Positions 9,701 through 16,570 of a stretch of 64,000 nucleotides of DNA are shown here, one piece after another. A program made the position numbers and the translations under genes. The notes under the pieces are model-generated. The model was not told the origin of the DNA. It did no database searches and worked only from the letters and a program-made list of their open reading frames with translations. The stretch is taken from contig OZ241334.1 of the NCBI GenBank assembly GCA_965200035.1, positions 4,154,001 through 4,218,000 of the forward strand, read 5' to 3'. How positions within the stretch are numbered: position 1 is the stretch's first letter; each line of letters starts with the position of its first letter. This stretch comes from UBA1952 sp965200035. Lineage in GTDB: Bacteria; Bacteroidota; Bacteroidia; Chitinophagales; Chitinophagaceae.

Positions 9701-10221
9701 AGACGGTGATCTTTAATGCTGCCGTGAATAATGCCGTGAATAATCCTGAAGTACGCTGGAAGCGTAACGGGCAGGCAGTGGCAGGAACTACAAAGCTGAG
9801 CTGGACAACTTCTACACTGAGGGATGGAGATGTAGTGAGCGCTGATCTGGTAAGCGGTGCACAGTGCACTATGCCATTTTTGGTAAGCAGTACCAATACT
9901 TTGCAGATGAGGATAAGCACTGGGGTAGGTAACGTAGCAACTGGTAGCGTGGGTAGTATAAGTCTTTATCCAAGTCCAAATAATGGCCGTTTTACCGTAA
10001 AAATCTCAAAAGGAAATATTGGAAAGCAAATAAGATTAGAAGTGCTGAATGCAGCCGGTCAGGTTGTATCGCGCGCAATAGCAGTGCCTGATCGTGAAGA
10101 GTGGAGTACAGATATCAATGCAGGTGGGGTAGCGGCAGGATGGTATGCATTGAGATTGAGCGAAATGAATGCTGATGGAAGCATCAGCGGAACATCCATC
10201 AAACAGTTTGAGATCAGATAA
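6721..10221 (+). CDS. Large T9SS-exported surface protein with SprB-like repeats
   Basis: This 1166-residue protein starts with a signal peptide (MRKIYFLLLCSLFALNKAAA). An N-terminal domain of about 220 residues contains VLIVSDGTGTLT and is rich in Ser/Gly. From about residue 240 there are four clear SprB-like repeats and a weaker fifth, each with a Cys-Gly/Asn-Gly start, a YTYxW core and GxYTVTxxDxxGC. They begin near residues 241, 316, 390, 466 and 540. Two PKD-like domains (SYNWMITG, SYTWTLPSG) and about three Ig-like domains follow. The last 85 residues are a Por/T9SS type A sorting domain (LYPSPNNGRFTV). An upstream in-frame start at 6700 is less likely. Role: probably adhesion or gliding-type surface functions. 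Confidence 0.88.
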   Translation: MRKIYFLLLCSLFALNKAAALSVLITESGVYPCANNWKTEIMGMGHGVSIQPVTVLDNSAFFATTDVLIVSDGTGTLTPTQIGTIQSFLQSGKSVYLQSEYLTSYGGNIAFAQIVNALGGTFSWGATMNGQLAPAVTGSFSTTNTAVSSLSYFWYGCTGGGSSNIYPFLYSGSNALGWSFCPPNASYGKLVTTSDQDWTGSGYGTSIATSGPLIRNIFVHLITPGLCGPPGPVINIASQSDVSCYGASNGSATVSVSGGISPLAYSWSPGGGNSASITGRPAGNYTVTVRDASGLTSIKQVTITQPQALSSTGSATNPTCIGTNGSATVIVSGGTPPYTYTWLPAGGTAATATGLTAGSYTVTYTDAKGCSGSHTFTLTAPAGLSVTGNQTDITCNGGSNGTATVSASGGITPYTYAWTSGASAATASGLSAGTHTVTITDAAGCAATRNYNITQPAAISTAVTAQTNVSCSSGSASITAMGGTGTYTYTWSPSVGTAATATGLIQGTYTVTVRDANNCMATQAVTITQSATPLSVSATAPMRICSGNVLNINSAVAGGIAPYTYSWIGPNGFVSTTQNPTLAASVSMSGAYNLAVTDNRGCTATTAISTAVDTIPPPTMIVGNANVCGGTSQIYRIPKVAEATSYNWMITGNGWNSILGNAADTFINTTAGTAANTISVTASNQCGTSTMRTLAVNVTNTPGMAGSIISFDSVCTGAGAVTFATGQINEATSYTWTLPSGWSGTSITNQISATPGTSAATGAITISVTGTNSCGSGPASQKTIIVNNPATPAVALNGPSGIVCAGTLATWIATPTDGGASPLYQWKVNGINQGSLTSSNIFSSANLSAGDVVSVQMKTSFPCTTTAGGWALGAAPALTIAPQVMPGVNINATAPPDLCRGVPVTFYANTTGGGSSPAYHWSRNGICIPDATGANYTSDALNNGDTVRVVLISNAQCRIVDSVASNKMGLSVSPYVVPQITISVNPGTAIGAGQTVIFNAAVNNAVNNPEVRWKRNGQAVAGTTKLSWTTSTLRDGDVVSADLVSGAQCTMPFLVSSTNTLQMRISTGVGNVATGSVGSISLYPSPNNGRFTVKISKGNIGKQIRLEVLNAAGQVVSRAIAVPDREEWSTDINAGGVAAGWYALRLSEMNADGSISGTSIKQFEIR

Positions 10222-10335
10222 GCTGTACTTTCTTTCAATGTAAGAATGCATTTAAATCAGAGTTTAATAATTAAAATTCCATTTGATTAAACGATCTGGT
10301 TCCTCATCCGTCCAAGCATGCAAAACCAGAAAAAA

Positions 10336-10722
10336 ATGAAAAAGATTCTTGCAGCTTTAGCTATTGCGCTTACTATTCATGCAACTGGATTTGCCCAGGA
10401 TGGACAGGGAATGCGTCGCACGCCGGAAGACCGTGCGCAGCGTCAGGTAAAAATGATGGAATCTTTGAAGCTCAATGAAGAACAGCAGAAAGCAGTTTAT
10501 AATTTTAACCTGAGGATGTCTGAAGATATGCAGGAGAAGAATACCGATCGTGAAGCGCGTATGGCAAAGGCCAAAAAAATGCAGGATCAGCGGGCGGATG
10601 CTTATAAGAAGATACTCACTGCAGAACAATATTCAGGCTATGAAAAAATGCAGGCAGAACGCCGCGAGCGCATGATGAAAAGGATGCAGGAAAATAACGG
10701 TGCAGAAGGTGGAAATGACTAA
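10336..10722 (+). CDS. Small Spy/CpxP-like periplasmic helical protein
   Basis: A 128-residue protein with a signal peptide (MKKILAALAIALTIHATGFA, cut before QDGQ). The mature part is almost entirely charged helix, rich in Met, Arg, Lys, Glu and Gln, with LKLNEEQQKAVYNFN and ILTAEQYSGYEKM. This layout resembles the LTxxQ helices of Spy/CpxP chaperone-like proteins and the DUF4890-type proteins of Bacteroidota. Function is inferred only from that resemblance. A strong terminator begins two bases after the stop. Confidence 0.75.
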   Translation: MKKILAALAIALTIHATGFAQDGQGMRRTPEDRAQRQVKMMESLKLNEEQQKAVYNFNLRMSEDMQEKNTDREARMAKAKKMQDQRADAYKKILTAEQYSGYEKMQAERRERMMKRMQENNGAEGGND

Positions 10723-10723
10723 T

Positions 10724-10766
10724 GATAAAGAAAAAGGCTGGCATCATACCAGCCTTTTTCTTTATC
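10724..10766. terminator. Bidirectional terminator, perfect 18-bp stem
   Basis: GATAAAGAAAAAGGCTGG (10724-10741) pairs perfectly with 10749-10766 around a 7-base loop. The A and T tracts inside the stem let it serve both the plus-strand periplasmic protein gene and the convergent ABC permease gene. Confidence 0.9.
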
Positions 10767-10777
10767 ACCAAATCGGT

Positions 10778-12076
10778 TTAAATACTTCGGTTGTTGAAAT
10801 GCTGGTACAGCATGCTGGAGCCCCAAAGCACAATGGCCAGCACATTGAGCACGAGAATATGCTTGACAACATCTGCCAGACTACCATCGCGGAGCATGAT
10901 CTCATTAGCTCCATCCAGCCCCCAGTAAAGGGGAGAGATGAGCGCAATTTTTTGCATCACCGGAGGCAGAATATCCTTGGGTACCAGAATACCGCCGATC
11001 GCTGCAAGTATCACAATGGAGATAGCGCCGAATGGCAATGCCTGATTGGTTGTTTTGAAAAAAGTGCCGATAAAATAGCCGTAAGATGTTGCGGCAAAGG
11101 CCGTAGATAGTATTACCGGGATCAGCGCTTTAGGATCGGCTCCAAGATTCAATGGTGAAAGCCCCAACAACGGCAGCACCCAGATGCCGATACAGCACAT
11201 AGCGATGAACTGAAAAAAACAGATAATCGTATTGAACAGAATTTTCCCCATGGCCACGCCGGCCTGTGCATGAGGAATCAATTTCAGGCGCAGAGCGCTG
11301 CCTTCAATACGCTCACCGATCATGTGTCCGGAGAGCGGCACTACAATAAAGAACATTCCGAATATAGCCCATGCAGGTACATTATGCTGTACGGAGCTGA
11401 GCCTCGCCAGCTTATTGCCATGCTCTTCTCCCAATACTTCTTCCTGAATGCTGATTCCTGCAAAAAGCTCTTTTAATTGCTCATTATTTCCCACAGTATC
11501 AGTGGACGCACCGCTGAGCCGCGCTATCCGCTGTATCAGTACGGTGGTAGATGCTGCGGTGATGAATTTATCGAGCGCGAAAGAAACGGAAGCTCTGTAT
11601 GATGGCTTCACAACCGGATCGAAAAAGAGCTTTACGTGAATGCTGTTCCGCCGCTCACGCGCAGGCAGCTTGCCGATGCTCAGCTTATCGGCCAGTGAAT
11701 TGGCCAGTATGTTAGCGCTGTTTACCGCTTCTGCTGTAGTACCGTTCGGTATGATAATGCCCACCCGGTAAGTGCCACGTTTCAGCAGCGATTTCAGCAG
11801 CTCATCATTCAGCCGGTGCCCGTCTATCTGATCGATTATCCGGAAGTTTTTACTTTTCTTCAGATCATTTCTGATTTCCTGAGCCAGGCTTCCTCCGTCA
11901 TTATCAGAAAGAAGCAATTCGAAGCGTGCTTCCTGATATTCTCTGAACGGTGCATCCTGCACGAGCGCCATAATAATGATCAGCACAGCAGGCATAATCA
12001 GCAACAAGAGTAGTCCGGATATATCGCGGCGGGTGAGCAGCCACTCTTTGATAATTGTTGCAATTATTTTTTTCAT
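10778..12076 (-). CDS. ABC-2 type transporter permease
   Basis: A 432-residue membrane protein. One N-terminal TM helix (LLLLLIMPAVLIIIMALV) is followed by an extracytoplasmic region of about 200 residues, then five or six TM helices in the last 200 residues (FGMFFIVVPLSG, IPVILSTAFAATSYGYFIG, IVILAAIGGILVP). This is the ABC2_membrane_3 layout seen in drug, lipid and Na+ exporters of the YhgE/DrrB/NatB type. No ATPase is adjacent. The likely partner is the ATP-binding gene at 14690-15436, same strand, on the far side of the blaI-M56 pair. Confidence 0.85.
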   Translation of the reverse strand: MKKIIATIIKEWLLTRRDISGLLLLLIMPAVLIIIMALVQDAPFREYQEARFELLLSDNDGGSLAQEIRNDLKKSKNFRIIDQIDGHRLNDELLKSLLKRGTYRVGIIIPNGTTAEAVNSANILANSLADKLSIGKLPARERRNSIHVKLFFDPVVKPSYRASVSFALDKFITAASTTVLIQRIARLSGASTDTVGNNEQLKELFAGISIQEEVLGEEHGNKLARLSSVQHNVPAWAIFGMFFIVVPLSGHMIGERIEGSALRLKLIPHAQAGVAMGKILFNTIICFFQFIAMCCIGIWVLPLLGLSPLNLGADPKALIPVILSTAFAATSYGYFIGTFFKTTNQALPFGAISIVILAAIGGILVPKDILPPVMQKIALISPLYWGLDGANEIMLRDGSLADVVKHILVLNVLAIVLWGSSMLYQHFNNRSI

Positions 12077-12111
12077 GCCGGATGTTGGAATCTGCCCAGG
12101 TAAAGGCGGCG

Positions 12112-12119
12112 CAAAATTA
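12112..12119 (-). promoter_or_regulatory. Possible -7 element for the ABC permease
   Basis: Read on the minus strand this is TAATTTTG, matching TAnnTTTG, 35 bases upstream of the permease ATG. No good -33 TTTG is seen at the expected distance. Confidence 0.4.
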
Positions 12120-12220
12120 GCTAATTCTAAGTCTGGCGGGAATGATTAATCCGACAGGCACTTGATATTTCCCCCTGAAAAGCAAGTGCGTTAAAGAAAA
12201 TGAAAAAAATGAAAAATTAT

Positions 12221-12250
12221 TTTGCAATTACGAAGGGCATCGTACATTTG
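12221..12250 (+). promoter_or_regulatory. Promoter of the blaI-M56 operon
   Basis: TTTG at 12221-12224 and TACATTTG at 12243-12250 form a Bacteroidota -33/-7 pair with an 18-base spacer, slightly short of the usual 19-21. It lies within the two BlaI-type operators. The blaI ATG is 37 bases downstream. Confidence 0.65.
12229..12244. promoter_or_regulatory. BlaI-family operator, copy 1
   Basis: The inverted repeat TACGA-N6-TCGTA fills the spacer between -33 and -7 and touches the -7 element. With copy 2 it forms two near-identical sites 24 bp apart centre to centre. Confidence 0.75.
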
Positions 12251-12252
12251 AT

Positions 12253-12268
12253 TACGAAGACCATCGTA
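12253..12268. promoter_or_regulatory. BlaI-family operator, copy 2
   Basis: A second TACGA-N6-TCGTA sits just downstream of the -7, over the expected transcription start. BlaI/MecI repressors bind such dyads as dimers. Two sites at this distance suggest strong, possibly cooperative, autorepression. Confidence 0.75.
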
Positions 12269-12287
12269 CATCGAGGCAACAAACATT

Positions 12288-12683
12288 ATGAGCAGACAGA
12301 TAAAGCCGACTGATTCAGAACTTGAAATACTGAATATTCTTTGGGAGCGCGGAGAAAGCACCGTGCGTGAAGTACACGAAGAACTGGCCAAGACAAAAGA
12401 AGCAGGCTACACCACTACCTTGAAGCTGATGCAGATTATGTATGAAAAGGAGCTGCTTAGCCGGGATGCCAGCAGCAAGACCCATTTATACAAAGCGGCC
12501 ATTCTCAAAGAAAAGACACAGGGACAGATTGTAAGAAGAATGATCGATACAGTATTCAACGGCTCCGCGATGGGGCTGGTGATGCAGGCGCTCGGTAATC
12601 ACAAAGCAAATAAGGAGGAGCTGGATATGATCAAGGCTTACCTGAAAGAGATGGAGGCAAAGGATTCGTCAAAAAATAAATAG
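12288..12683 (+). CDS. BlaI/MecI/CopY family transcriptional repressor
   Basis: A 131-residue winged-helix repressor. The N-terminus (PTDSELEILNILWERGESTVREV) and recognition-helix region (GYTTTLKLMQIMYEKELL) are typical of the family. The C-terminal helices form the dimerisation part. In the family, cleavage or inactivation follows a signal from the co-encoded M56 membrane peptidase, whose gene starts 39 bases downstream. Two operator copies overlap its own promoter. No beta-lactamase gene lies in the window, so a beta-lactam role should not be assumed. Confidence 0.92.
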   Translation: MSRQIKPTDSELEILNILWERGESTVREVHEELAKTKEAGYTTTLKLMQIMYEKELLSRDASSKTHLYKAAILKEKTQGQIVRRMIDTVFNGSAMGLVMQALGNHKANKEELDMIKAYLKEMEAKDSSKNK

Positions 12684-12722
12684 CTGTTATCCGTTAAAAT
12701 CAAATCCTAAATACAGACTGCT

Positions 12723-14630
12723 ATGAATATTCTGTTTACTGAAGGGTCATTGGTAGTACGCTCGCTCGGCTGGACGCTGCTGCATTCATTATGGCAGGGA
12801 GCGCTCATCAGTATTTGCCTCTGGATAGTGCTGAAAATATTGAGCCATTCCCATGCACGTTTCAGGTATCATGTTTCCGTAGGAGCTATGTTGCTGCTGG
12901 CCGGCGCATTCATCTCTACCTGGATCAGGCAATGGCAGCGGCTGCAATCCATAACGGTATGGGTTACGGAACACGGAAAGGACAGTGATGTTCAGGCTAT
13001 GCATACCATAGCTGTACAGCCCGCTCAGCAGGGCGCAGATGTCTGGCTGGCGCATTCTTTCCCCGGCATGGAGCATGTATTTCCGGGGCTGGTGGCCGCT
13101 TATAGCGTGGGTATTCTGCTGATGCTTATCCGTTTTACTGCAGGCTTTAACCGTATCTATCAATTGCGGAACCATAATATTTCTTTGCCTGATGCAGAAA
13201 TGCAGTACCGGTTTCAGCGCATGAAAGAGCGGCTGCATATTCATACAACCGTGAAATTGCTGATGTCCTCGGCCGTTCAGGTGCCGATGGTCTCCGGATT
13301 TTTCAGGCCTATAATTCTTTTGCCTGTTTCCATTAATACAGGACTATCCATTAGTCAATTGGAAGCGATTCTGCTGCACGAGCTTTCACATATCAAAAGA
13401 CAGGATTACCTCGTCAATATTTTGCAGATCATCATTGAGACTATGCTTTTTTTCAATCCTTTCCTCTGGTGGATATCGGCCGGTATCCGCCGGGAGCGGG
13501 AGCATTGCTGCGATGATCTGGTTCTTGCAGAAACCCTGCAGCCCTTGCCCTACGCCTCAGCGCTGGCGGCTCTTGAAGCAAACCGGTACGCTTCTCCGAT
13601 GCCCGCGCTTGCAGCAACAGGCCATAAACATCAATTATTTAACCGGATTAAACGAATGACAGAAATGAAAAGAATCCCATTAAGTTACGGCCGTCTTGCT
13701 GCGGCAATCGTCACTGTATGCGCAGTGACCGGGGCAGTGATCTGGTTCACACCGGCCTTTGCCCAAGATAGAAAAGAAAAATTACCAACTACAAAAACCA
13801 AAACCACAAGCGTTCAGAAAGTCATCATCATTGACGATCAGGGAAATAAAAAAGAGTATAACAGCCTGGATGATTTGCCAAAAGAAGCCAGGGAAAGCAT
13901 AGAAGTGACGGGCATGTCCAAAAACGATCATGATCTGGATCACCTGGATGAGCAGCTTGCCGGGCTCGATACAATGAGTGGTGAAAAGATTAAGGTAATT
14001 GTTTCCGATGCCATGAAATCAGTGGACTGGAAAGACATTGACAAAACAACCCGCATGGCGCTGGCACAATCAGATGATGCGATGAAAATGGCAGACCGCG
14101 AATTGAAAAAGGTGGATTGGGATAAGATTAATTCAGAAATAGATAAAGCAATGAAGGAGGTGGATCGGGTAGATTGGAATGCCGTAGCCTCAGCTTCCAA
14201 CAATGGAAAGACCGGCCGGGAGATGAGGCTGGAAATACACCGGCAGATCGAAGATGCACGCGAACAGGCTGAGGATGCCCTAAAGAACGCCCACGAAGCA
14301 CAGGAAGAAGCACATAGAGCAGCAAGACGAAGGCACGAAGCGATTCCGGAGCCGCCAATTCCACCTGCTGCTCCGCATAGTGCAATGTCACCTGTGCCGC
14401 CAGCGCCGCCCGCGCCCACCGCTTACAACAAAATGCTTTCAGAAATGGACCGTGATGGATTGATCGATCAGGATGGTACGTTTGAAGTCAGCAAGAATAG
14501 TCAGGATCTGTACATTAATGGCGAGGCGCAGCCGGATGAAGTAAAGGTGAAATATCGTCACTACTTCAGCCCGGGAAAGGTACATATCAAAGGCAGCAAA
14601 AACCGCCTGAGCATCAGCTCTGCCAATTAA
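12723..14630 (+). CDS. BlaR1/MecR1-like M56 family membrane metallopeptidase
   Basis: A 635-residue protein with an N-terminal membrane domain of four or so TM helices and a cytoplasmic zinc site HELSH (residues 219-223), with a downstream REREHCCDD segment supplying the further ligand. A TM helix near residue 330 (LAAAIVTVCAVTGAVIWF) leads to an exported C-terminal part. That part is not a penicillin-binding sensor. It holds three VDW-containing helical units, an Ala/Glu/Arg-rich coiled coil, a Pro-rich stretch (PPIPPAAPHS, PPAPPAPT) and a short terminal domain. Probably senses an envelope signal and inactivates the BlaI protein. What it senses is unknown. Confidence 0.88.
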   Translation: MNILFTEGSLVVRSLGWTLLHSLWQGALISICLWIVLKILSHSHARFRYHVSVGAMLLLAGAFISTWIRQWQRLQSITVWVTEHGKDSDVQAMHTIAVQPAQQGADVWLAHSFPGMEHVFPGLVAAYSVGILLMLIRFTAGFNRIYQLRNHNISLPDAEMQYRFQRMKERLHIHTTVKLLMSSAVQVPMVSGFFRPIILLPVSINTGLSISQLEAILLHELSHIKRQDYLVNILQIIIETMLFFNPFLWWISAGIRREREHCCDDLVLAETLQPLPYASALAALEANRYASPMPALAATGHKHQLFNRIKRMTEMKRIPLSYGRLAAAIVTVCAVTGAVIWFTPAFAQDRKEKLPTTKTKTTSVQKVIIIDDQGNKKEYNSLDDLPKEARESIEVTGMSKNDHDLDHLDEQLAGLDTMSGEKIKVIVSDAMKSVDWKDIDKTTRMALAQSDDAMKMADRELKKVDWDKINSEIDKAMKEVDRVDWNAVASASNNGKTGREMRLEIHRQIEDAREQAEDALKNAHEAQEEAHRAARRRHEAIPEPPIPPAAPHSAMSPVPPAPPAPTAYNKMLSEMDRDGLIDQDGTFEVSKNSQDLYINGEAQPDEVKVKYRHYFSPGKVHIKGSKNRLSISSAN

Positions 14631-14657
14631 AAAATAAGTGTATTAGTTTGAAAAAAA

Positions 14658-14692
14658 GAAGGCTGCCTTTTCAGGCGGCTTTCTCTGTTTTA
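14658..14692. terminator. Terminator between M56 gene and ABC ATPase gene
   Basis: GAAGGCTGCC (14658-14667) pairs with GGCGGCTTTC (14674-14683), allowing G-U pairs, around the loop TTTTCA. It is preceded by an A tract and followed by a T-rich run, so it fits both convergent genes. Confidence 0.75.
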
Positions 14693-15436
14693 ATCCCTTA
14701 CCGAGTGGCCGGTATAATGGAGAAATACATCTTCCAGCCTACGGCAATCCGGAGTCTGCGCTACCATATCTGCCGGCGGACCGCTGGTGATGAAGCGACC
14801 TTCATCCACAATCACCACTTCATCGCAAAGCTGCTCCGCTTCTTCCAGCAGGTGCGAAGTATAAACGATCGTTTTTCCCTGCGCGCGATAGTCCTTTAGA
14901 AAAGATAGAATCATAGCGCGGCTTTGTACATCTACGCCGGCAGTAGGCTCATCGAGGATAATCATCTGCGGTTCATGCAGGAGCGAGGCAATGATATTGG
15001 CGCGACGCTTCATGCCACCACTATACTGACCAATGCGCTTATTGCCATGTTTCTCAAGACCCATCCGCTCCAGCAACATACCTCCACGCTGTTGGATCAT
15101 CTCATCCTTCAATCCATACAGCCGACCCACGTACCGGAAATTTTCCCAGCCGGTAAGATGCTGAAAAAGCGCAATCTGTTGCGGCACGACACCAATCATA
15201 GATCGAATCTCCAGCTTGTCCTTCACACAATCCTTACCAAAAATAGTGGCCCGGCCGTCATCCGGCTTTACAAGCCCGCACAGGATATTGATGCTGGTCG
15301 TTTTGCCGGCGCCATTGGGTCCCAGCAATCCCATAATGCTGTTCTTGCGCACAAAAAAGCTGAGCCCATCCAGCGCAGGAGCAAAAGCGCCGCGATATTG
15401 CTTGTGCAGATTGACTATCTCTATTGCAAAGGGCAT
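14690..15436 (-). CDS. ABC transporter ATP-binding protein (DrrA/NatA/CcmA type)
   Basis: A 248-residue nucleotide-binding domain with Walker A GPNGAGKTT (39-47), Q-loop VVPQQIALF, signature YSGGMKRR, Walker B MIILDEPTAGVD and an H-loop in YTSHLLEE. Sequence and length fit export-type ATPases that pair with ABC-2 permeases. The only such permease here is encoded at 10778-12076, on the same strand, with the oppositely oriented blaI-M56 pair inserted between them. Confidence 0.9.
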   Translation of the reverse strand: MPFAIEIVNLHKQYRGAFAPALDGLSFFVRKNSIMGLLGPNGAGKTTSINILCGLVKPDDGRATIFGKDCVKDKLEIRSMIGVVPQQIALFQHLTGWENFRYVGRLYGLKDEMIQQRGGMLLERMGLEKHGNKRIGQYSGGMKRRANIIASLLHEPQMIILDEPTAGVDVQSRAMILSFLKDYRAQGKTIVYTSHLLEEAEQLCDEVVIVDEGRFITSGPPADMVAQTPDCRRLEDVFLHYTGHSVRD

Positions 15437-15502
15437 GAATTAGTATTCACAGCCGGAAGCATACTTGGATTTCCGGCATTGTTCAGAATGGATCGGCTTA
15501 TA

Positions 15503-16537
15503 TCAGCGGTTAGCATAGCTAAGATCTTTTACCAGTGCTTCGGGTAGCTTTGGTAAGTGCTGGCGCGGCATCAGGAAAGAGGTAAGTTCGGCCAGCTCTC
15601 TGAAAATGTAGTGGCTGCTTGCCGCTTTTTGCAGATAATCGGCGCCTGTGCTGCCGCCCGTGCCTACACGCTTGCCAATGGTGCGCTGCACCATATGAAT
15701 ATGGCGGTGTCGCCACATAGCCAGATTTTCATCTACAGCCAATAATATACTGAGCAATTCATAAGGAAGCTGCATCAACGGATAATCTCGGTAGAGCATA
15801 ATGAACAACGCATGACGGCTGGCATCTGCGCTGAGCTTGCGCTCTTCAGGATAGTTGTCATCTGCAAGAAACAGTGAATCAAATGCATCCAGATTGGCCT
15901 GTTCGCCCGGCTGCAGGCTGTCTGCATAGGCCTGTCTGTATTCTTTCCAGAAAGCATCATCGGCCTGATCCCAATATTGGTGGGTCTTGAGGAAAGGCAT
16001 CCGTTCCAACCAGCCATTAATCAATACCAGCAAAGATTGCTGTGACTCGGCTTTTTTCACGCGGTCTATATCATCCTGCGAAAGCTGGGAGAGATAATAA
16101 TTCTGTCCATGACGATCGCCGTAGCTCAGGCCGAGCGCCGCTTCAATCATCTTGAACTGAATGCTCTGGAAGCCGCTGGCAGGGCGCAACAGATCGCGGA
16201 AATCCAGGAAATCGAGTGGCGTCATGGTCTCCATTACCGTCATCTGCATCACAGCTACCTCAAGGATAGAGCAGATGCGCTTCAGGCGGTGAACACTGTT
16301 GTAAATATCAGGAGAGCTGTTCTCAATATTAGGTTGTTGAAAGATGCTGCGGATAATATCCAGCTCGTGAAGGATCTGCTTGAACCACAGCTCGTAAGCC
16401 TGATGAATAATGATGAAAAGCATCTCATCATCTGCCTTCATGCCTTCTTTTGCGCTTTCCGGCTGCTGTGCATTGAGTATTTTATCCAACTGAAGGTACT
16501 GGCTGTAATAAACCGGTGGCCGTTCTTTTCTTTCCAT
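15503..16537 (-). CDS. kynA: Tryptophan 2,3-dioxygenase
   Basis: A 344-residue haem enzyme opening the indole ring of L-Trp to N-formylkynurenine, first step of the kynurenine pathway. Diagnostic motifs are HQAYELWFKQ (distal-side His at residue 45), ETMTPLDFLDFRDLLRP followed by ASGFQS, and MWRHRHIHMVQ with the proximal haem His, then GTGGSTGADYLQ. Longer than the roughly 280-residue proteobacterial enzyme, closer to the eukaryote-like form. No other kynurenine genes are adjacent. Confidence 0.95.
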   Translation of the reverse strand: MERKERPPVYYSQYLQLDKILNAQQPESAKEGMKADDEMLFIIIHQAYELWFKQILHELDIIRSIFQQPNIENSSPDIYNSVHRLKRICSILEVAVMQMTVMETMTPLDFLDFRDLLRPASGFQSIQFKMIEAALGLSYGDRHGQNYYLSQLSQDDIDRVKKAESQQSLLVLINGWLERMPFLKTHQYWDQADDAFWKEYRQAYADSLQPGEQANLDAFDSLFLADDNYPEERKLSADASRHALFIMLYRDYPLMQLPYELLSILLAVDENLAMWRHRHIHMVQRTIGKRVGTGGSTGADYLQKAASSHYIFRELAELTSFLMPRQHLPKLPEALVKDLSYANR

Positions 16538-16570
16538 CGCGTAAAAGTAGGAAATGAACGTCTCATGTGG

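Noticed and set aside
12288..14630. Beta-lactam resistance module
   Set aside because: BlaI and M56 proteins are present, but there is no beta-lactamase or penicillin-binding sensor domain.
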